Positions 17,033-25,394 are shown, counted from the first letter of the stretch. The stretch is 64,000 nt of DNA from Nocardia uniformis NBRC 13702 (GCF_001613345.1 NZ_BDCE01000086.1:35288-99287), one strand, 5' to 3'. Translations and numbers: made by a program. Notes: a model not told the origin generated them from the letters alone.

Positions 17033-17349
17033 CGGTCCCGCTTCTGTCCGGCCCGCCACATGACCACACCGTCGCGGCGGGCGGCCTCCGCCAGCACATG
17101 GGTGGCGGTGGGTCCGGTCATCACCATGAACAGCAGGATCAGCACCAGGCGCACGGCGGTATCCCAGTCGGGGGCCTGCACCAGCAGACCGAGGATTATC
17201 AGCCCGGCACCCGCCGAATCGGTGACGCCCACGGCGTGACTACGGGTGAAGAAGTCGGGAAAACGCAGCAGCCCCAGGCCACCTGAGATTACGAAAAGAC
17301 TGCCGGTGAACAGTAATACGGCACTGATGATATCGAGCAGCAGGCTCAC
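17029..17349 (-). CDS. mrpG: Na+/H+ antiporter subunit G
   Basis: 106 residues with three membrane spans. The MrpG signature GLGLLRFPDFFTRSHAVGVT (about 24-43) is clear, followed by GAGLIILGLL and LILLFMVMTGPTATHVLAEA. ATG 17349 overlaps the mrpF stop by four bases, and the gene ends in an ATGA overlap with the fused mrpB. MrpG is a small scaffold subunit needed for complex assembly in other systems. Confidence 0.93.
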   Translation of the reverse strand: MSLLLDIISAVLLFTGSLFVISGGLGLLRFPDFFTRSHAVGVTDSAGAGLIILGLLVQAPDWDTAVRLVLILLFMVMTGPTATHVLAEAARRDGVVMWRAGQKRDR

Positions 17350-17633
17350 AGGCTTCCCCCCTCACCCTCCTGGGCCGGGGCTACCAGATCCTTGTAGTGG
17401 GTCAGCCGCAGTACCGCGATGAGCGCCACGAAATTGACCAGTGCGTACAGCAGTGAGATATCGAGATAGTCGGGCCGGCCGGTCAGATAGCCGACCAGTG
17501 CGATGAACAGCACCGTCTTGGTGCCGAACATATTGATCGCCAGGGTCCGGTTGTACAGCCCGGGACCGTAGAAGGCCCTGATCAGGGTCAAGACCATGGT
17601 GACGACAATGGCGGCGGTGGCGGCGAGCAGCAT
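17346..17633 (-). CDS. mrpF: Na+/H+ antiporter subunit F
   Basis: 95 residues from ATG 17633; the TGATG junction with mrpE shows one-base coupling. Three transmembrane segments; the family pattern RAFYGPGLYNRTLAINMFGT (about 19-38) and GRPDYLDISLLYALVNFVAL (about 52-71, the conserved Asp in the second helix) are both present. A longer frame upstream to 17708 lies within mrpE and is rejected. Confidence 0.92.
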   Translation of the reverse strand: MLLAATAAIVVTMVLTLIRAFYGPGLYNRTLAINMFGTKTVLFIALVGYLTGRPDYLDISLLYALVNFVALIAVLRLTHYKDLVAPAQEGEGGSL

Positions 17634-18106
17634 CAGGGCGCCTCCAGCCGACGCACCTCGGCCAGCATGCGACCGGCCCGCAGCGCCTCGAGATCGGAAC
17701 GCTGCCAACTGTGCACCCGGACTCCGTCCCCCACGATGTGCAGTGACAGCGTGCCCGGCGTCAGCGTGATCGAATGTCCGTAGATCACCTCACCGAGCGG
17801 CGACAGGCCGTCGGTGGGCGCGATGCCGACGGTCGGCTGCAGGTCGGGCCGGGGTAGCCAGGCTTGCCACGCCACCGAGATCGACGATTGGATCACCTGT
17901 CCACCGAGCCATAGGCAGAAGCTCGGAATGCGGGGCCACCGTTCGATTTTCGGTGTCGTCCGATCCTCGATTCCGGCGCGCCAGGCGATCAGCACCACCA
18001 GGAGCACCGACGCCGTGCCCAGTGTGAGGAGCAGCGGTGTGTAATGCCCGGACAGGATCAGCCAGAACGCCGCCAAGGTCGGGACGAGGGGAATTACTCG
18101 ACGCAT
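17633..18106 (-). CDS. mrpE: Na+/H+ antiporter subunit E
   Basis: 157 residues. Two N-terminal hydrophobic helices (LVPTLAAFWLILSGHYTPLL, then VLLVVLIAW) precede the conserved cytoplasmic part with GEVIYGHSITLTPGTLSLHI (about 108-127), a clear MrpE hallmark. It is the first intact gene of the nine-gene cluster E-F-G-(A'B)-C-D-D-x-D. A broken CBS-domain gene ends 30 bases upstream on the same strand. Confidence 0.92.
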   Translation of the reverse strand: MRRVIPLVPTLAAFWLILSGHYTPLLLTLGTASVLLVVLIAWRAGIEDRTTPKIERWPRIPSFCLWLGGQVIQSSISVAWQAWLPRPDLQPTVGIAPTDGLSPLGEVIYGHSITLTPGTLSLHIVGDGVRVHSWQRSDLEALRAGRMLAEVRRLEAP

Positions 18107-18136
18107 CGAATCACTCTCCCGGTCGGATCGGCGATA

Positions 18137-18480
18137 TCAGCGATTGGCGGGGATGTCTCCGAGCACACGCCCCGCGGTGACTTCGCCGAGGACGTGGTTT
18201 CGATCGACGACGGCGACGATGGGGGAGTATGTCCGCATTGTTTTCGAGGCTACAGCCAAGATCACGTCGTACGGCCCGAAGATTGCCGGTTTCGCCGGGA
18301 TTCTGGGCAGCCGATCGCGCACGGTGCGGCCGGGCGGGCGTGCATCGCGGCCCCGCGCCACGATGTCGGGAAGTCGCTGGACGGTGACCAGTCGGACGGT
18401 CTTCGGAGCGGCGGTGCGGGGGGTGGTCGAGGGCGGTAATCCTCGGCAAGATCGCGGGCGTGCATCGTATCCAGCCTCAT
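18137..18480 (-). pseudogene. Broken CBS-domain protein
   Basis: Two frames together read like one CBS-pair protein. The frame starting at 18480 gives MRLDTMHARDLAEDY, the usual beginning of actinobacterial CBS proteins that accompany ion transporters. After about 18435 the match moves to the next frame: APKTVRLVTVQRLPDIV, TVRDRLPRIPAKPAIFGPYD, then SPIVAVVDRNHVLGEVTAGR. The central linker between the two CBS repeats is also missing (total about 114 codons against the usual 140). I call it a frameshifted and shortened gene upstream of mrpE. Confidence 0.6.
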
Positions 18481-18673
18481 TAGTGCCAGCGAAGGCTGAG
18501 TGGTGGGCGGGAAGTGTCGCAATCATAACGAATTGATGCCCGGATTGTCTGGACTTCCTTGGCATTCAGCTAAAGCCAGGCATCCGCTCGCTCGGCCGGA
18601 ATCCGCCGCCCAGCACCGGCCCGGTCGATCATGCCGACCGGGGCGTATTGCCCCGATCGCACCGCGCGCCGGG

Positions 18674-20368
18674 TCAGCAGCCGGGCTGGAACGGGAAGCA
18701 GGCGGGGGCGATCGTGGTCGACGGCATGGTCGGATCGGTGCTGGTGGGCGTGGTCGTTGAACGACTGGTGGTGGGCTGGCCAGGCGGCCGCTGCTCGCTG
18801 GTGCTGTCGCCGCCGCTCGTGCACGTCGCAGCTACCGCGAGGAAGAGGAACACCACGAGCAGGGCCGCCACTACGGGTAGATCGCGACGACGGCGGCGGC
18901 CGGTGGTGGTCTGCTGTGTGGTGTTGTTGTTCCAGAGGGGGAATCCGGGGTCTCCCGCTGCGGGAGAGGAGGATTCGCCGCGTCGGCCGGGATCCGACGG
19001 CGCGCTGCCGGGACGCGCTGCCTGGGCCCCCGGTCCCGGCCCGCCGGACTGGGATCCGTGGGACTGCGGTGGGGAACCGGGACGAGACGCGGGGCCGCCC
19101 GGAACGTAGGGTGCCGCACCGGATCCGGGTCGCTGCCCTGCGGTCCCGGGGGTTCCCGGGCCGGATGCCGCACCCCCGGAGCCTGTCGCGGCACCCTGTG
19201 ACGCGAATCCGGCGGCCGAGCCCTGAGGTCCACGACCGGGACCGGAGGCAGGGCCCTGTCCGCCACCGGTGCCCGGTATGCCACGTTGCTCGCCACCGGG
19301 ACCGGAAGCGCCGCCGTGCCCGGATTCGGACCCTGGTCCGCCCCGCTCCGGCCCGCCGCCCGCTCCGGACGAGATGCCCTGTCCACCACCGGAACCCTGC
19401 CCGGCACCCGAACTCTGCCCCTCGGTGCCGGCCGGTGGCCGATCCGCCGAGCTTCGGAAAATAGCTCCAGCCGCCGCGGCCGCCGCTGCTCCCGCTGCCG
19501 CGGCACCGGCCACCTTCGCCGTCCGGCCTGCCGATCCGGGCGCACTCGACGGTGGAAGCTGTTGCGCTCCAGCCGCATTCTGCGCGTCGGCACCGGGTAC
19601 CGGGTTCACCACCGGTACTGCCGCCGGACCCGGCACAATTGCGCCAGGTCCGCCGGACCGCGGTGATTCGCCCTCCGGTTCGGGACCGCCGGGCGGCGCC
19701 ACGGGCACGGACGGCACCGAACGGGCCGGAGCCGGGGCCGGGGGTGGCGGGGTGCGATCGGCCGAGGGCGGATCGAACCCTTCGCTGACGAGATCGGAAT
19801 AGGTTGCGGCGGCGGCGAATCCGAGCGCACCCAGTGCCTGTCCCACCTGCGCGGCACCCCAGGCCGGGGCCGCGCCCTCGGCGAGCCTGGTGAAATACGC
19901 GCGCAGCGATGACGGCCCATCGCCGAGCAGCACATCGATTCCGGGTGGCATGGCCCCCTTGGACAATTTCAGCCGACTGCCCAGTTGTGGCACCACCAGC
20001 ACCAGCCCGCTGACCGGCACATGCTCCCGGCCGGGCGCGGCCCGCAATTGGCGCGCCAGTTCCGTGGTCTGCCGTCGTACCCGTTCGAGGGGATTCGCGT
20101 CACCGTCGATGGGCGCGGGCGCGTCATCGACCTGCCACGGCTCGTCTTCGGCGCAGTGCAGCGTCCCGTTGATCCGTTCGGTGAATCCGTGCACCGCGAT
20201 CACCACGCAGGTCTGTGGCGTCCACACCACCACATCGGCGTCTTGGCACTGCACGATCGCGATCCCGGGTACCGCGTGCGGCCCGCTCCACGATTTGAGC
20301 CAGTTCACGACGGTCCGCTCGGTACTCGACAACCGCGACGGGTCGTCGTTCCGAACCTTCACCAACAT
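18674..20368 (-). CDS. NERD-like protein with long Gly/Pro linker and C-terminal TM anchor
   Basis: 564 residues. Residues 1-200 look like a nuclease-related (NERD-type) domain: STERTVVNWLKSW, then QDADVVVWTPQTCVVIAVHG, although the canonical catalytic Glu/Gln-x-Lys is not obvious. Residues about 215-490 are low complexity, rich in Gly, Pro, Ser and Gln, with an Ala-rich helix at about 285-305. A single transmembrane segment (VVAALLVVFLFLAVAATC) follows RRRRRD, predicting an outside C-terminal tail of about 48 Thr/Ser/Pro-rich residues ending with two cysteines (CFPFQPGC). Role unknown. The skewed composition is internal repetition rather than foreign codon use. Confidence 0.7.
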   Translation of the reverse strand: MLVKVRNDDPSRLSSTERTVVNWLKSWSGPHAVPGIAIVQCQDADVVVWTPQTCVVIAVHGFTERINGTLHCAEDEPWQVDDAPAPIDGDANPLERVRRQTTELARQLRAAPGREHVPVSGLVLVVPQLGSRLKLSKGAMPPGIDVLLGDGPSSLRAYFTRLAEGAAPAWGAAQVGQALGALGFAAAATYSDLVSEGFDPPSADRTPPPPAPAPARSVPSVPVAPPGGPEPEGESPRSGGPGAIVPGPAAVPVVNPVPGADAQNAAGAQQLPPSSAPGSAGRTAKVAGAAAAGAAAAAAAGAIFRSSADRPPAGTEGQSSGAGQGSGGGQGISSGAGGGPERGGPGSESGHGGASGPGGEQRGIPGTGGGQGPASGPGRGPQGSAAGFASQGAATGSGGAASGPGTPGTAGQRPGSGAAPYVPGGPASRPGSPPQSHGSQSGGPGPGAQAARPGSAPSDPGRRGESSSPAAGDPGFPLWNNNTTQQTTTGRRRRRDLPVVAALLVVFLFLAVAATCTSGGDSTSEQRPPGQPTTSRSTTTPTSTDPTMPSTTIAPACFPFQPGC

Positions 20369-20393
20369 GCAGACTCACCTCTGACCGATTGCC

Positions 20394-20618
20394 TCAATCC
20401 TGTCGGCCGCCCGAACGGTCGCCGCGACCCACCATACGGGTATCCATGGCGGGTCGCGGCGAATCGTCTTGTGCGGCAGGCAGATCATCCAGCATGCCGG
20501 GGAGGTTGTCGCGCCCGGGCGGCTCATCCCGGCCGAACCGGCTCCGCGAGAGGCGATTCGATGCCGACCAGTCGGAACCGCAAACTTTCCGTTCGCCCCG
20601 ATTATCCGGGTCGATCAA
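20394..20618 (-). CDS. Possible small ORF between monooxygenase and NERD-like gene
   Basis: A 74-codon frame begins with TTG 20618, overlapping the monooxygenase stop (TTGA), and ends 25 bases before the NERD-like gene. The product is hydrophilic (DEPPGRDNLPGMLDDLPAAQ) with no recognised domain. Position suggests an operon member, but the start codon is weak and no homologue is known to me, so it may be a chance frame in a 246-base gap. Confidence 0.25.
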   Translation of the reverse strand: MIDPDNRGERKVCGSDWSASNRLSRSRFGRDEPPGRDNLPGMLDDLPAAQDDSPRPAMDTRMVGRGDRSGGRQD

Positions 20619-22084
20619 CCGACGTGTTCGCCGACATAGCCGTCGGGTCGAACGAGTACGCGGGTGCCCTCGATCGCATCGTAGGCGCGGAACGCGGCAC
20701 CCGTGGGATCGATGAGAGCGCCGTTGCCGGAGGCCGAACTGCGGACGATCGAGGCACTACGGACGATCGAGACGATTCGGGTGCCGTGCTCCGGCGTTCC
20801 GATGTCGTCGGAGCCGAAGACCAGCAGCGTCGAGTGCGGTCCACGAAAGAGGTCGAACAGTCGGACCGGTTGCGCGGAGGAGTCCAGCAGCGGCGCGTCG
20901 GGTGCGCGGTCACCGGCGAACAGCGTGTTCTCGGCTGTGCCGCGCGGCAGCGGGTTTCGGTAGCTGATATCGAGCTGATGGGTGTTCTCGCCACGCTCCA
21001 TGGCATCTTCGGCACCCTCGAGGGTCTTTTCGAGGATCTCGGTGGTCAGCCCCAGCACGCGGGCGGCGACCGCGCGGCGCTCGGTCTCGTAGGTATCGAG
21101 CAGTGCCTCGGTATCGGGGCCCGGATCACGCAGGGCCGCTTCGAGTTTCCAGCCGAGGTTGTATGCGTCCTGGATACCGGTATTCATGCCCTGACCACCG
21201 GTTGGCGGGTGGACGTGGGCGGCATCGCCGGCGAGGAATACGCGGGCGTCACGGAAGCGCTGGGCCAGGCGGATATTGGGCCGCCACACCGTCGACCATG
21301 TCAGGTCGGTGAGAACGAGTTCGGGGCGGCCGGCCAGGCGATCGACATAGCCCTGCAGTACATCGAGGGTGGGTTCGGTATCGCGGGTCAGGGGAGCGGC
21401 GAATTGGAAGGCACGGCCACCGGGCAGGGGTGATAGGGCGATCCCGTCCATCGGCGCATCGGCGTCGGCGAACCAGTAGCCGAATTCGTGATCGAGGGCA
21501 TCGGCGCGCACATCGCCGAGGAGCATGCGCACCGATTCGTCGGTACTGCCCGCGAATGGGACACCCAGTAGTTTGCGCACCGTACTGCGACCGCCGTCCG
21601 TACCGACGAGAAAATCCGTGCGGACCGTCTCGACACCGACCGCTCCGGACAGCGTCACGGTCACGCCGTCACCGTCCTGAGCGAAATCCACCAGCGTGGT
21701 GGACAGTTCGACCGCGACCCCGAAATCCGCCAGCCGCTCCCGCAGCAGCCGTTCGGTCTCCGACTGTCCCAGCATCCACGGATTGGGATAGGGCACAGCG
21801 GGTGTCGGCTCCCGCAATTGGCTCATTCGCCGTTCGGCGACGAGTTGCCCGCCGAAATAGGCGCGCATGAGCGGCTGCGGGGTTCCCGCCGCCAGTACGG
21901 CATCGAGCACGCCGAGATCGTCGAACACCTCGAGCGTGCGGGGCTGTATGCCGTCCCCCCGAGAACCGGCGAAGAATCGCCCGGCCCGATCGACCACCCG
22001 CACCGCCACTCCGCGTCGTGCCAGATCGATCGCGAGGGTGAGGCCGGTGGGACCGGCTCCTGCGACGAGTACCTGCGATGACAT
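20615..22084 (-). CDS. FAD-dependent aromatic-type monooxygenase
   Basis: 489 residues of the PheA/TfdB (class A flavoprotein) family. The FAD dinucleotide fold is QVLVAGAGPTGLTLAIDLAR (about 4-23), the mid DG motif region is DFLVGTDGGRSTVRKLLGV (about 153-171), and the GD motif is RVFLAGDAAHVHPPTGGQGM (about 275-294). A thioredoxin-like C-terminal tail is present. It probably hydroxylates an aromatic or polyketide compound; the substrate is unknown. It is divergent from a TetR gene 86 bases away, the usual arrangement for substrate-inducible monooxygenases. ATG 22084 is preceded by GGAGAG. Confidence 0.88.
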   Translation of the reverse strand: MSSQVLVAGAGPTGLTLAIDLARRGVAVRVVDRAGRFFAGSRGDGIQPRTLEVFDDLGVLDAVLAAGTPQPLMRAYFGGQLVAERRMSQLREPTPAVPYPNPWMLGQSETERLLRERLADFGVAVELSTTLVDFAQDGDGVTVTLSGAVGVETVRTDFLVGTDGGRSTVRKLLGVPFAGSTDESVRMLLGDVRADALDHEFGYWFADADAPMDGIALSPLPGGRAFQFAAPLTRDTEPTLDVLQGYVDRLAGRPELVLTDLTWSTVWRPNIRLAQRFRDARVFLAGDAAHVHPPTGGQGMNTGIQDAYNLGWKLEAALRDPGPDTEALLDTYETERRAVAARVLGLTTEILEKTLEGAEDAMERGENTHQLDISYRNPLPRGTAENTLFAGDRAPDAPLLDSSAQPVRLFDLFRGPHSTLLVFGSDDIGTPEHGTRIVSIVRSASIVRSSASGNGALIDPTGAAFRAYDAIEGTRVLVRPDGYVGEHVG

Positions 22085-22108
22085 AAGCTCTCCATTGGGT
22101 GAAACAAG

Positions 22109-22129
22109 ATTCAGTGAATTCAGATTCAG
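22109..22129. promoter_or_regulatory. Three ATTCAG half-sites in divergent promoter
   Basis: ATTCAG occurs at 22109-22114, 22118-22123 and 22124-22129, the middle one within the palindrome TGAATTCA, between the monooxygenase and TetR starts. Position and repetition make it a plausible binding site for the TetR regulator at 22171. Not proven. Confidence 0.4.
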
Positions 22130-22170
22130 TATTCGAGCTGGTACCTTCCGCTGTCAAGGAGGTGTGGTGA

Positions 22171-22773
22171 ATGAGTGGTAAGCGCCAGGAGCAGGCGGCC
22201 GAGACCGAGCAGGCGCTCGAGGCCGCCGCGCGGCAGCTGTTCGCCGAGCGCGGCTATCTGAATACCAAGATCACCGACATCACCGCGGCGGCCGGGCGCG
22301 CGGCGGGCTCCTTCTACAACCACTTCGCCAGCAAGGAGGAGCTCCTCCAATCGTTGCTGAAAGACCTTGCCGACGCAGGTGATTCGCGCGCGGAGGGCCC
22401 CGACCACAATCCGGACTTCACCGATCCGGAGGCCGTGCGCTTCCACATCAGGGGGTACTGGGACGCCGCCCGCGAGAACTGGCCGGTATTCCGCGCCATG
22501 GGTCAGGCCGCGCTGGTCAATGATGAGTTCGCCCGCATCATGGCCGGCTTCACCGCCTCGCAACGTGCGGATGTCGCCGACCACCTCGATGGTTTCGACG
22601 CGGCGGGGCTGTCGCTACCGAGCACGCCCGATGCCAGTCTCGCCATGATGTTCCTGGTGGCCACCGGGCTGCTACAGGCCGTCGAGGAGGGCGCGGTCGA
22701 ACTCACCGATGACGAGGCAGTCGAGGGACTCACTCGATTCGTCTATCGGGGACTCACCGGCCGCGATATCTGA
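22171..22773 (+). CDS. TetR family regulator
   Basis: 200 residues. The N-terminal helix-turn-helix is typical (FAERGYLNTKITDITAAAGR, then GSFYNHFASKEELL). The C-terminal ligand domain is unassigned. A strong ribosome binding site (AAGGAGGTG at about 22156-22164) precedes ATG 22171. It probably represses the divergent flavin monooxygenase gene and itself through the ATTCAG repeats in the shared promoter. Confidence 0.9.
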   Translation: MSGKRQEQAAETEQALEAAARQLFAERGYLNTKITDITAAAGRAAGSFYNHFASKEELLQSLLKDLADAGDSRAEGPDHNPDFTDPEAVRFHIRGYWDAARENWPVFRAMGQAALVNDEFARIMAGFTASQRADVADHLDGFDAAGLSLPSTPDASLAMMFLVATGLLQAVEEGAVELTDDEAVEGLTRFVYRGLTGRDI

Positions 22774-22813
22774 TCCTCGCCCCGGCGGCGCCCGCCGAAT
22801 CTAGAATCGGTGC

Positions 22814-23194
22814 ATGGCCGCCGAGTCGGCGCACGCCGAACTGACCGAGATCTCCAGGGACTGGGCGAGCGCCATCGTGTCGAACGATCCCGCCCGGATC
22901 GCGCATTTCATGACCGAGGACTGGGTGATCGTGGCCGAGTCGGGGATCTCGACCCGCGAGGAATTCCTGGCCCTGATCAGTTCGGGCGATCTGACGCATT
23001 CGGCCATGGATACGGTCGACGAACCGCGTATTCGCGTGTACGGCGATACGGCGGTGGTGACGGCGCGCGCCACGAATACCGCGCACTACCGCGGTGATCG
23101 GTTCGATTCCGATGAGTGGGTCACCGATGTGTTCCTGCGTCGCGATGGCGAGTGGCGTTGTGTCCTCACCCATCTCACCACCGCGAAGGGGTAG
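22814..23194 (+). CDS. NTF2-like / SnoaL-like protein
   Basis: 126 residues with the cone-shaped NTF2 fold pattern: WASAIVSNDPARIAHFMTED (about 16-35), EPRIRVYGDTAVVTARATNT, and the closing strand VTDVFLRRDGEWRCVLTHLT. Such proteins are small enzymes or ligand-binding domains (DUF4440-like); the reaction is not predictable. It follows the TetR gene by 40 bases on the same strand and may be co-transcribed. It ends 3 bases before the convergent qor gene. Confidence 0.85.
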   Translation: MAAESAHAELTEISRDWASAIVSNDPARIAHFMTEDWVIVAESGISTREEFLALISSGDLTHSAMDTVDEPRIRVYGDTAVVTARATNTAHYRGDRFDSDEWVTDVFLRRDGEWRCVLTHLTTAKG

Positions 23195-23197
23195 CGG

Positions 23198-24166
23198 CTA
23201 TCGGGGCAGCAGCACGATGGAGCCGGTTGTCTTGCGCCCCTCCAGGTCCCGATGCGCCTGTTCAGCCTCGGCGAGGGGGTAGGTCGCGCCGATGCGGAGG
23301 CGCAGCGTGCCGTCGGCAATGGCGTTCATGACATCGCGTGCGCGCCACAGCAATTCGGCGCGGTCGCGGGTGTAGTGGGCCAGTGTCGGCCGGGTGACGA
23401 ACAGTGAACCCGAGCCGCTGAGCCGTTGCAGGTCGAACGGCGGCACCGGACCGCTGGCCCCGCCGAACAGCGCCAACATGCCGCGCACCCGCAGCGAGGC
23501 CAGGCTGGCCTCGAAGGTGGCCGCGCCGACGCCGTCATAGGCGGCGGCGACACCCACGCCACCGGTGAGTTCGCGTACCTGCGCGGCGAGTTCGTCGCTG
23601 TAGCGCAGCACCTCGGCGGCACCGGCCTCGCGGGAGAGCTTCTCCTTCTCCTCGGAGGACACCGTGGTGATGACCCGAACCCCACGCTTGGCAAGCAGCT
23701 GGGTGAGGATGAGCCCGACACCGCCCGCCCCGGCGTGCACGAGCACCGCCTCGCCCTGCTCGGGTTTGTAGATCGATTCGGTGAGGTAGTGCGCCGTCAT
23801 GCCCTGCAACAGCGCCGACGCCGCGACCGGCGCGTCGATCCCCTCGGGCACCGGAATAGCCACGGCCTCGTCCACCGCGACCCGCGCGGCATAACTACCC
23901 GGCGCGGCCGCCCACGCGACCTGATCCCCGACCCGGAATTCGGTGACATCCGCCCCGACCGCGGCCACCCGCCCGGTGCCCTCGGCGCCCGGCACATACG
24001 GCACGGTCTGCGGATACCGGCCGGTGCGGATATAGGTATCGATGAAATTCACGCCGATGGCGTCGATATCGACCAACAGCTGCTTGGTACCGATAACCGG
24101 GTCCGGCACCTCCGTGAACCGAAGGACCTCGGGACCGCCATGCTCGGAAACCTCAATCGCGCGCAT
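23198..24166 (-). CDS. qor: Quinone oxidoreductase (zeta-crystallin type MDR)
   Basis: 322 residues starting at ATG 24166 (MRAIEVSEHGGPEVLRFTEV). NADPH-dependent quinone reductase family without the structural zinc cysteines. The GroES-like part has GVNFIDTYIRTGRYP and PGAEGTGRVAAVG; the Rossmann motif is VLVHAGAGGVGLILTQLLAK (about 143-162). The very long upstream frame is not coding. From memory it matches qor (Rv1454c), which also lies between the ctaB and ctaA genes in M. tuberculosis, so it belongs to the conserved backbone. Confidence 0.92.
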   Translation of the reverse strand: MRAIEVSEHGGPEVLRFTEVPDPVIGTKQLLVDIDAIGVNFIDTYIRTGRYPQTVPYVPGAEGTGRVAAVGADVTEFRVGDQVAWAAAPGSYAARVAVDEAVAIPVPEGIDAPVAASALLQGMTAHYLTESIYKPEQGEAVLVHAGAGGVGLILTQLLAKRGVRVITTVSSEEKEKLSREAGAAEVLRYSDELAAQVRELTGGVGVAAAYDGVGAATFEASLASLRVRGMLALFGGASGPVPPFDLQRLSGSGSLFVTRPTLAHYTRDRAELLWRARDVMNAIADGTLRLRIGATYPLAEAEQAHRDLEGRKTTGSIVLLPR

Positions 24167-24248
24167 GCCTTCCAGTTCTACACCCGTGCCGCGCTGTTGT
24201 GGGCGGCGGCACATGGACTCGGTTCTACACGTGGGTAAACTCCTCGGC

Positions 24249-24599
24249 ATGAGCGCTACCGCCGCCCCGGCTTCCGTCACCCTGTCGCCGTCCATCGTCG
24301 ATTCGGTCAAGGGATTCCTTGCCGAGCACGGTGGTTCCGCCACGGCGGTACCGCAGCCGCTCGGGCGGGTGGGTGTGCGCGTTACCCTCGTCGGTGCCGA
24401 CGGTGTGCTCGGGGACCGCGTGGTGGCCGATATGGAAACCGCCAAGGCTCTGGTCGCCGCCATCGAGGGTCTGTCCGAGAGCGATGAGTGGGATCGGGAG
24501 CTGATCTCGAAGGTCACCCCGGAGAAAGGCCACTGGGCGCGGATGGCCGGGTGGGTCGCCAAGCAGACGCGATTCCCCAAGGGCCGCAACGAGAGCTGA
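24249..24599 (+). CDS. Conserved small protein divergent from qor
   Basis: 116 residues from ATG 24249 (MSATAAPASVTLSPSIVDSV). I recognise no domain. The sequence is well behaved: VTLVGADGVLGDRVVADMET, then SDEWDRELISKVTPEKGHWA. Homologues in mycolata stand in the same place, divergent from qor (from memory the counterpart of Rv1455). Soluble, mixed alpha/beta composition, no signal peptide. Function unknown. Confidence 0.8.
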   Translation: MSATAAPASVTLSPSIVDSVKGFLAEHGGSATAVPQPLGRVGVRVTLVGADGVLGDRVVADMETAKALVAAIEGLSESDEWDRELISKVTPEKGHWARMAGWVAKQTRFPKGRNES

Positions 24600-24631
24600 G
24601 TTGAGCCACGAATGACCCCGGTGGTCGAGGA

Positions 24632-25366
24632 GTGCCCGAGGGCCGCGTGGCCGGGCGCGTAACCAAACAGGCGCAGCTGCGGTCGGCGCTGACGACCCTG
24701 TGCGCCACCCTGCGCCCGGGTGAAATGCTGCCCAGTGAGCGGCAGCTGTGCGATGACTACCGCGTCAGCCGGATGACGGTGCGAGAGGTATTGAGCCAGC
24801 TGGAGTCCGAAGGGGTCATCACCCGGATTCCCGGTAAGGGCACCTTCGTCGCGGAGCGGGTAGCACGCTCGCGCCTGCATATGGCGTCCTTCAGCGAGGA
24901 TATGCGCCGCCTCGGCCGCACCCCGAGCACCGTGGTGCTGCACAGTGATTACGGCACACCACCGCCCGCGTCGGCGGCCGCACTCGGCTTGGCGCCCAGT
25001 GCGAAAGCGTTCCATCTGGTGCGGCTGCGATTGGCCGACGGACTGCCGATGTCCATCGATGACGGCTGGTACCGGGCCGATCTGCTGCCCGGACTGCTCG
25101 ATCACGATCTGACGCAGTCGCTGTACGCGCTGTTCGCGGGGGAGTACGACTGCCCGATCGACCGCGCGGAGCAGAGCGTGCGGGCGGTAGCCGCGGATGA
25201 GCGGCACGCGGGCTGGCTGGGAACCGAACCCGGTTCTCCGCTACTGGCCTTCGACCGCATGTCGTTCTCACGGGACCGCTGCGTGGAGCACGCGGAGTCC
25301 TGGTACCGCGCCGACCGATACCAGGTCTACATGACGGTATCGGCCGACGACGGCCACAGCGAGTAG
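24632..25366 (+). CDS. GntR/HutC regulator, DasR-like
   Basis: 244 residues. N-terminal winged helix (LPSERQLCDDYRVSRMTVRE, then GVITRIPGKGTFVAERV) and a C-terminal UTRA effector domain (FSEDMRRLGRTPSTVVLHSD ... FDRMSFSRD). DasR-type members sense glucosamine or GlcNAc phosphates and control GlcNAc uptake. Here it sits beside the whole GlcNAc PTS and nag set, and two dre-like palindromes lie at 26136-26170, so it is very likely their regulator. The start is uncertain: GTG 24632 is almost fused to AGGAG, while GTG 24647 has a spacing of about 15. Confidence 0.88.
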   Translation: MPEGRVAGRVTKQAQLRSALTTLCATLRPGEMLPSERQLCDDYRVSRMTVREVLSQLESEGVITRIPGKGTFVAERVARSRLHMASFSEDMRRLGRTPSTVVLHSDYGTPPPASAAALGLAPSAKAFHLVRLRLADGLPMSIDDGWYRADLLPGLLDHDLTQSLYALFAGEYDCPIDRAEQSVRAVAADERHAGWLGTEPGSPLLAFDRMSFSRDRCVEHAESWYRADRYQVYMTVSADDGHSE

Positions 25367-25394
25367 GCCCGACACTCCGGGCTACGTCCCCGAA

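Noticed and set aside
18631..19464. Arg-rich plus-strand ORFs opposite the NERD-like gene
   Set aside because: Low-complexity mirror frames; the minus frame has a domain, a membrane helix and a proper start.
18674..20368. Gly/Pro-rich region as a tandem DNA repeat or PE_PGRS-type protein
   Set aside because: The repeats are irregular at DNA level and the protein has a distinct N-terminal domain and membrane anchor, unlike PE_PGRS.
20369..20614. tRNA or small RNA gene in the 246-base gap
   Set aside because: No cloverleaf arms, TTCGANTCC or CCA-like end could be found by eye.
24167..25207. Long minus-strand extension of the qor frame
   Set aside because: It covers the 116-residue gene and the GntR regulator in antisense; similarity to MDR proteins begins only at ATG 24166.
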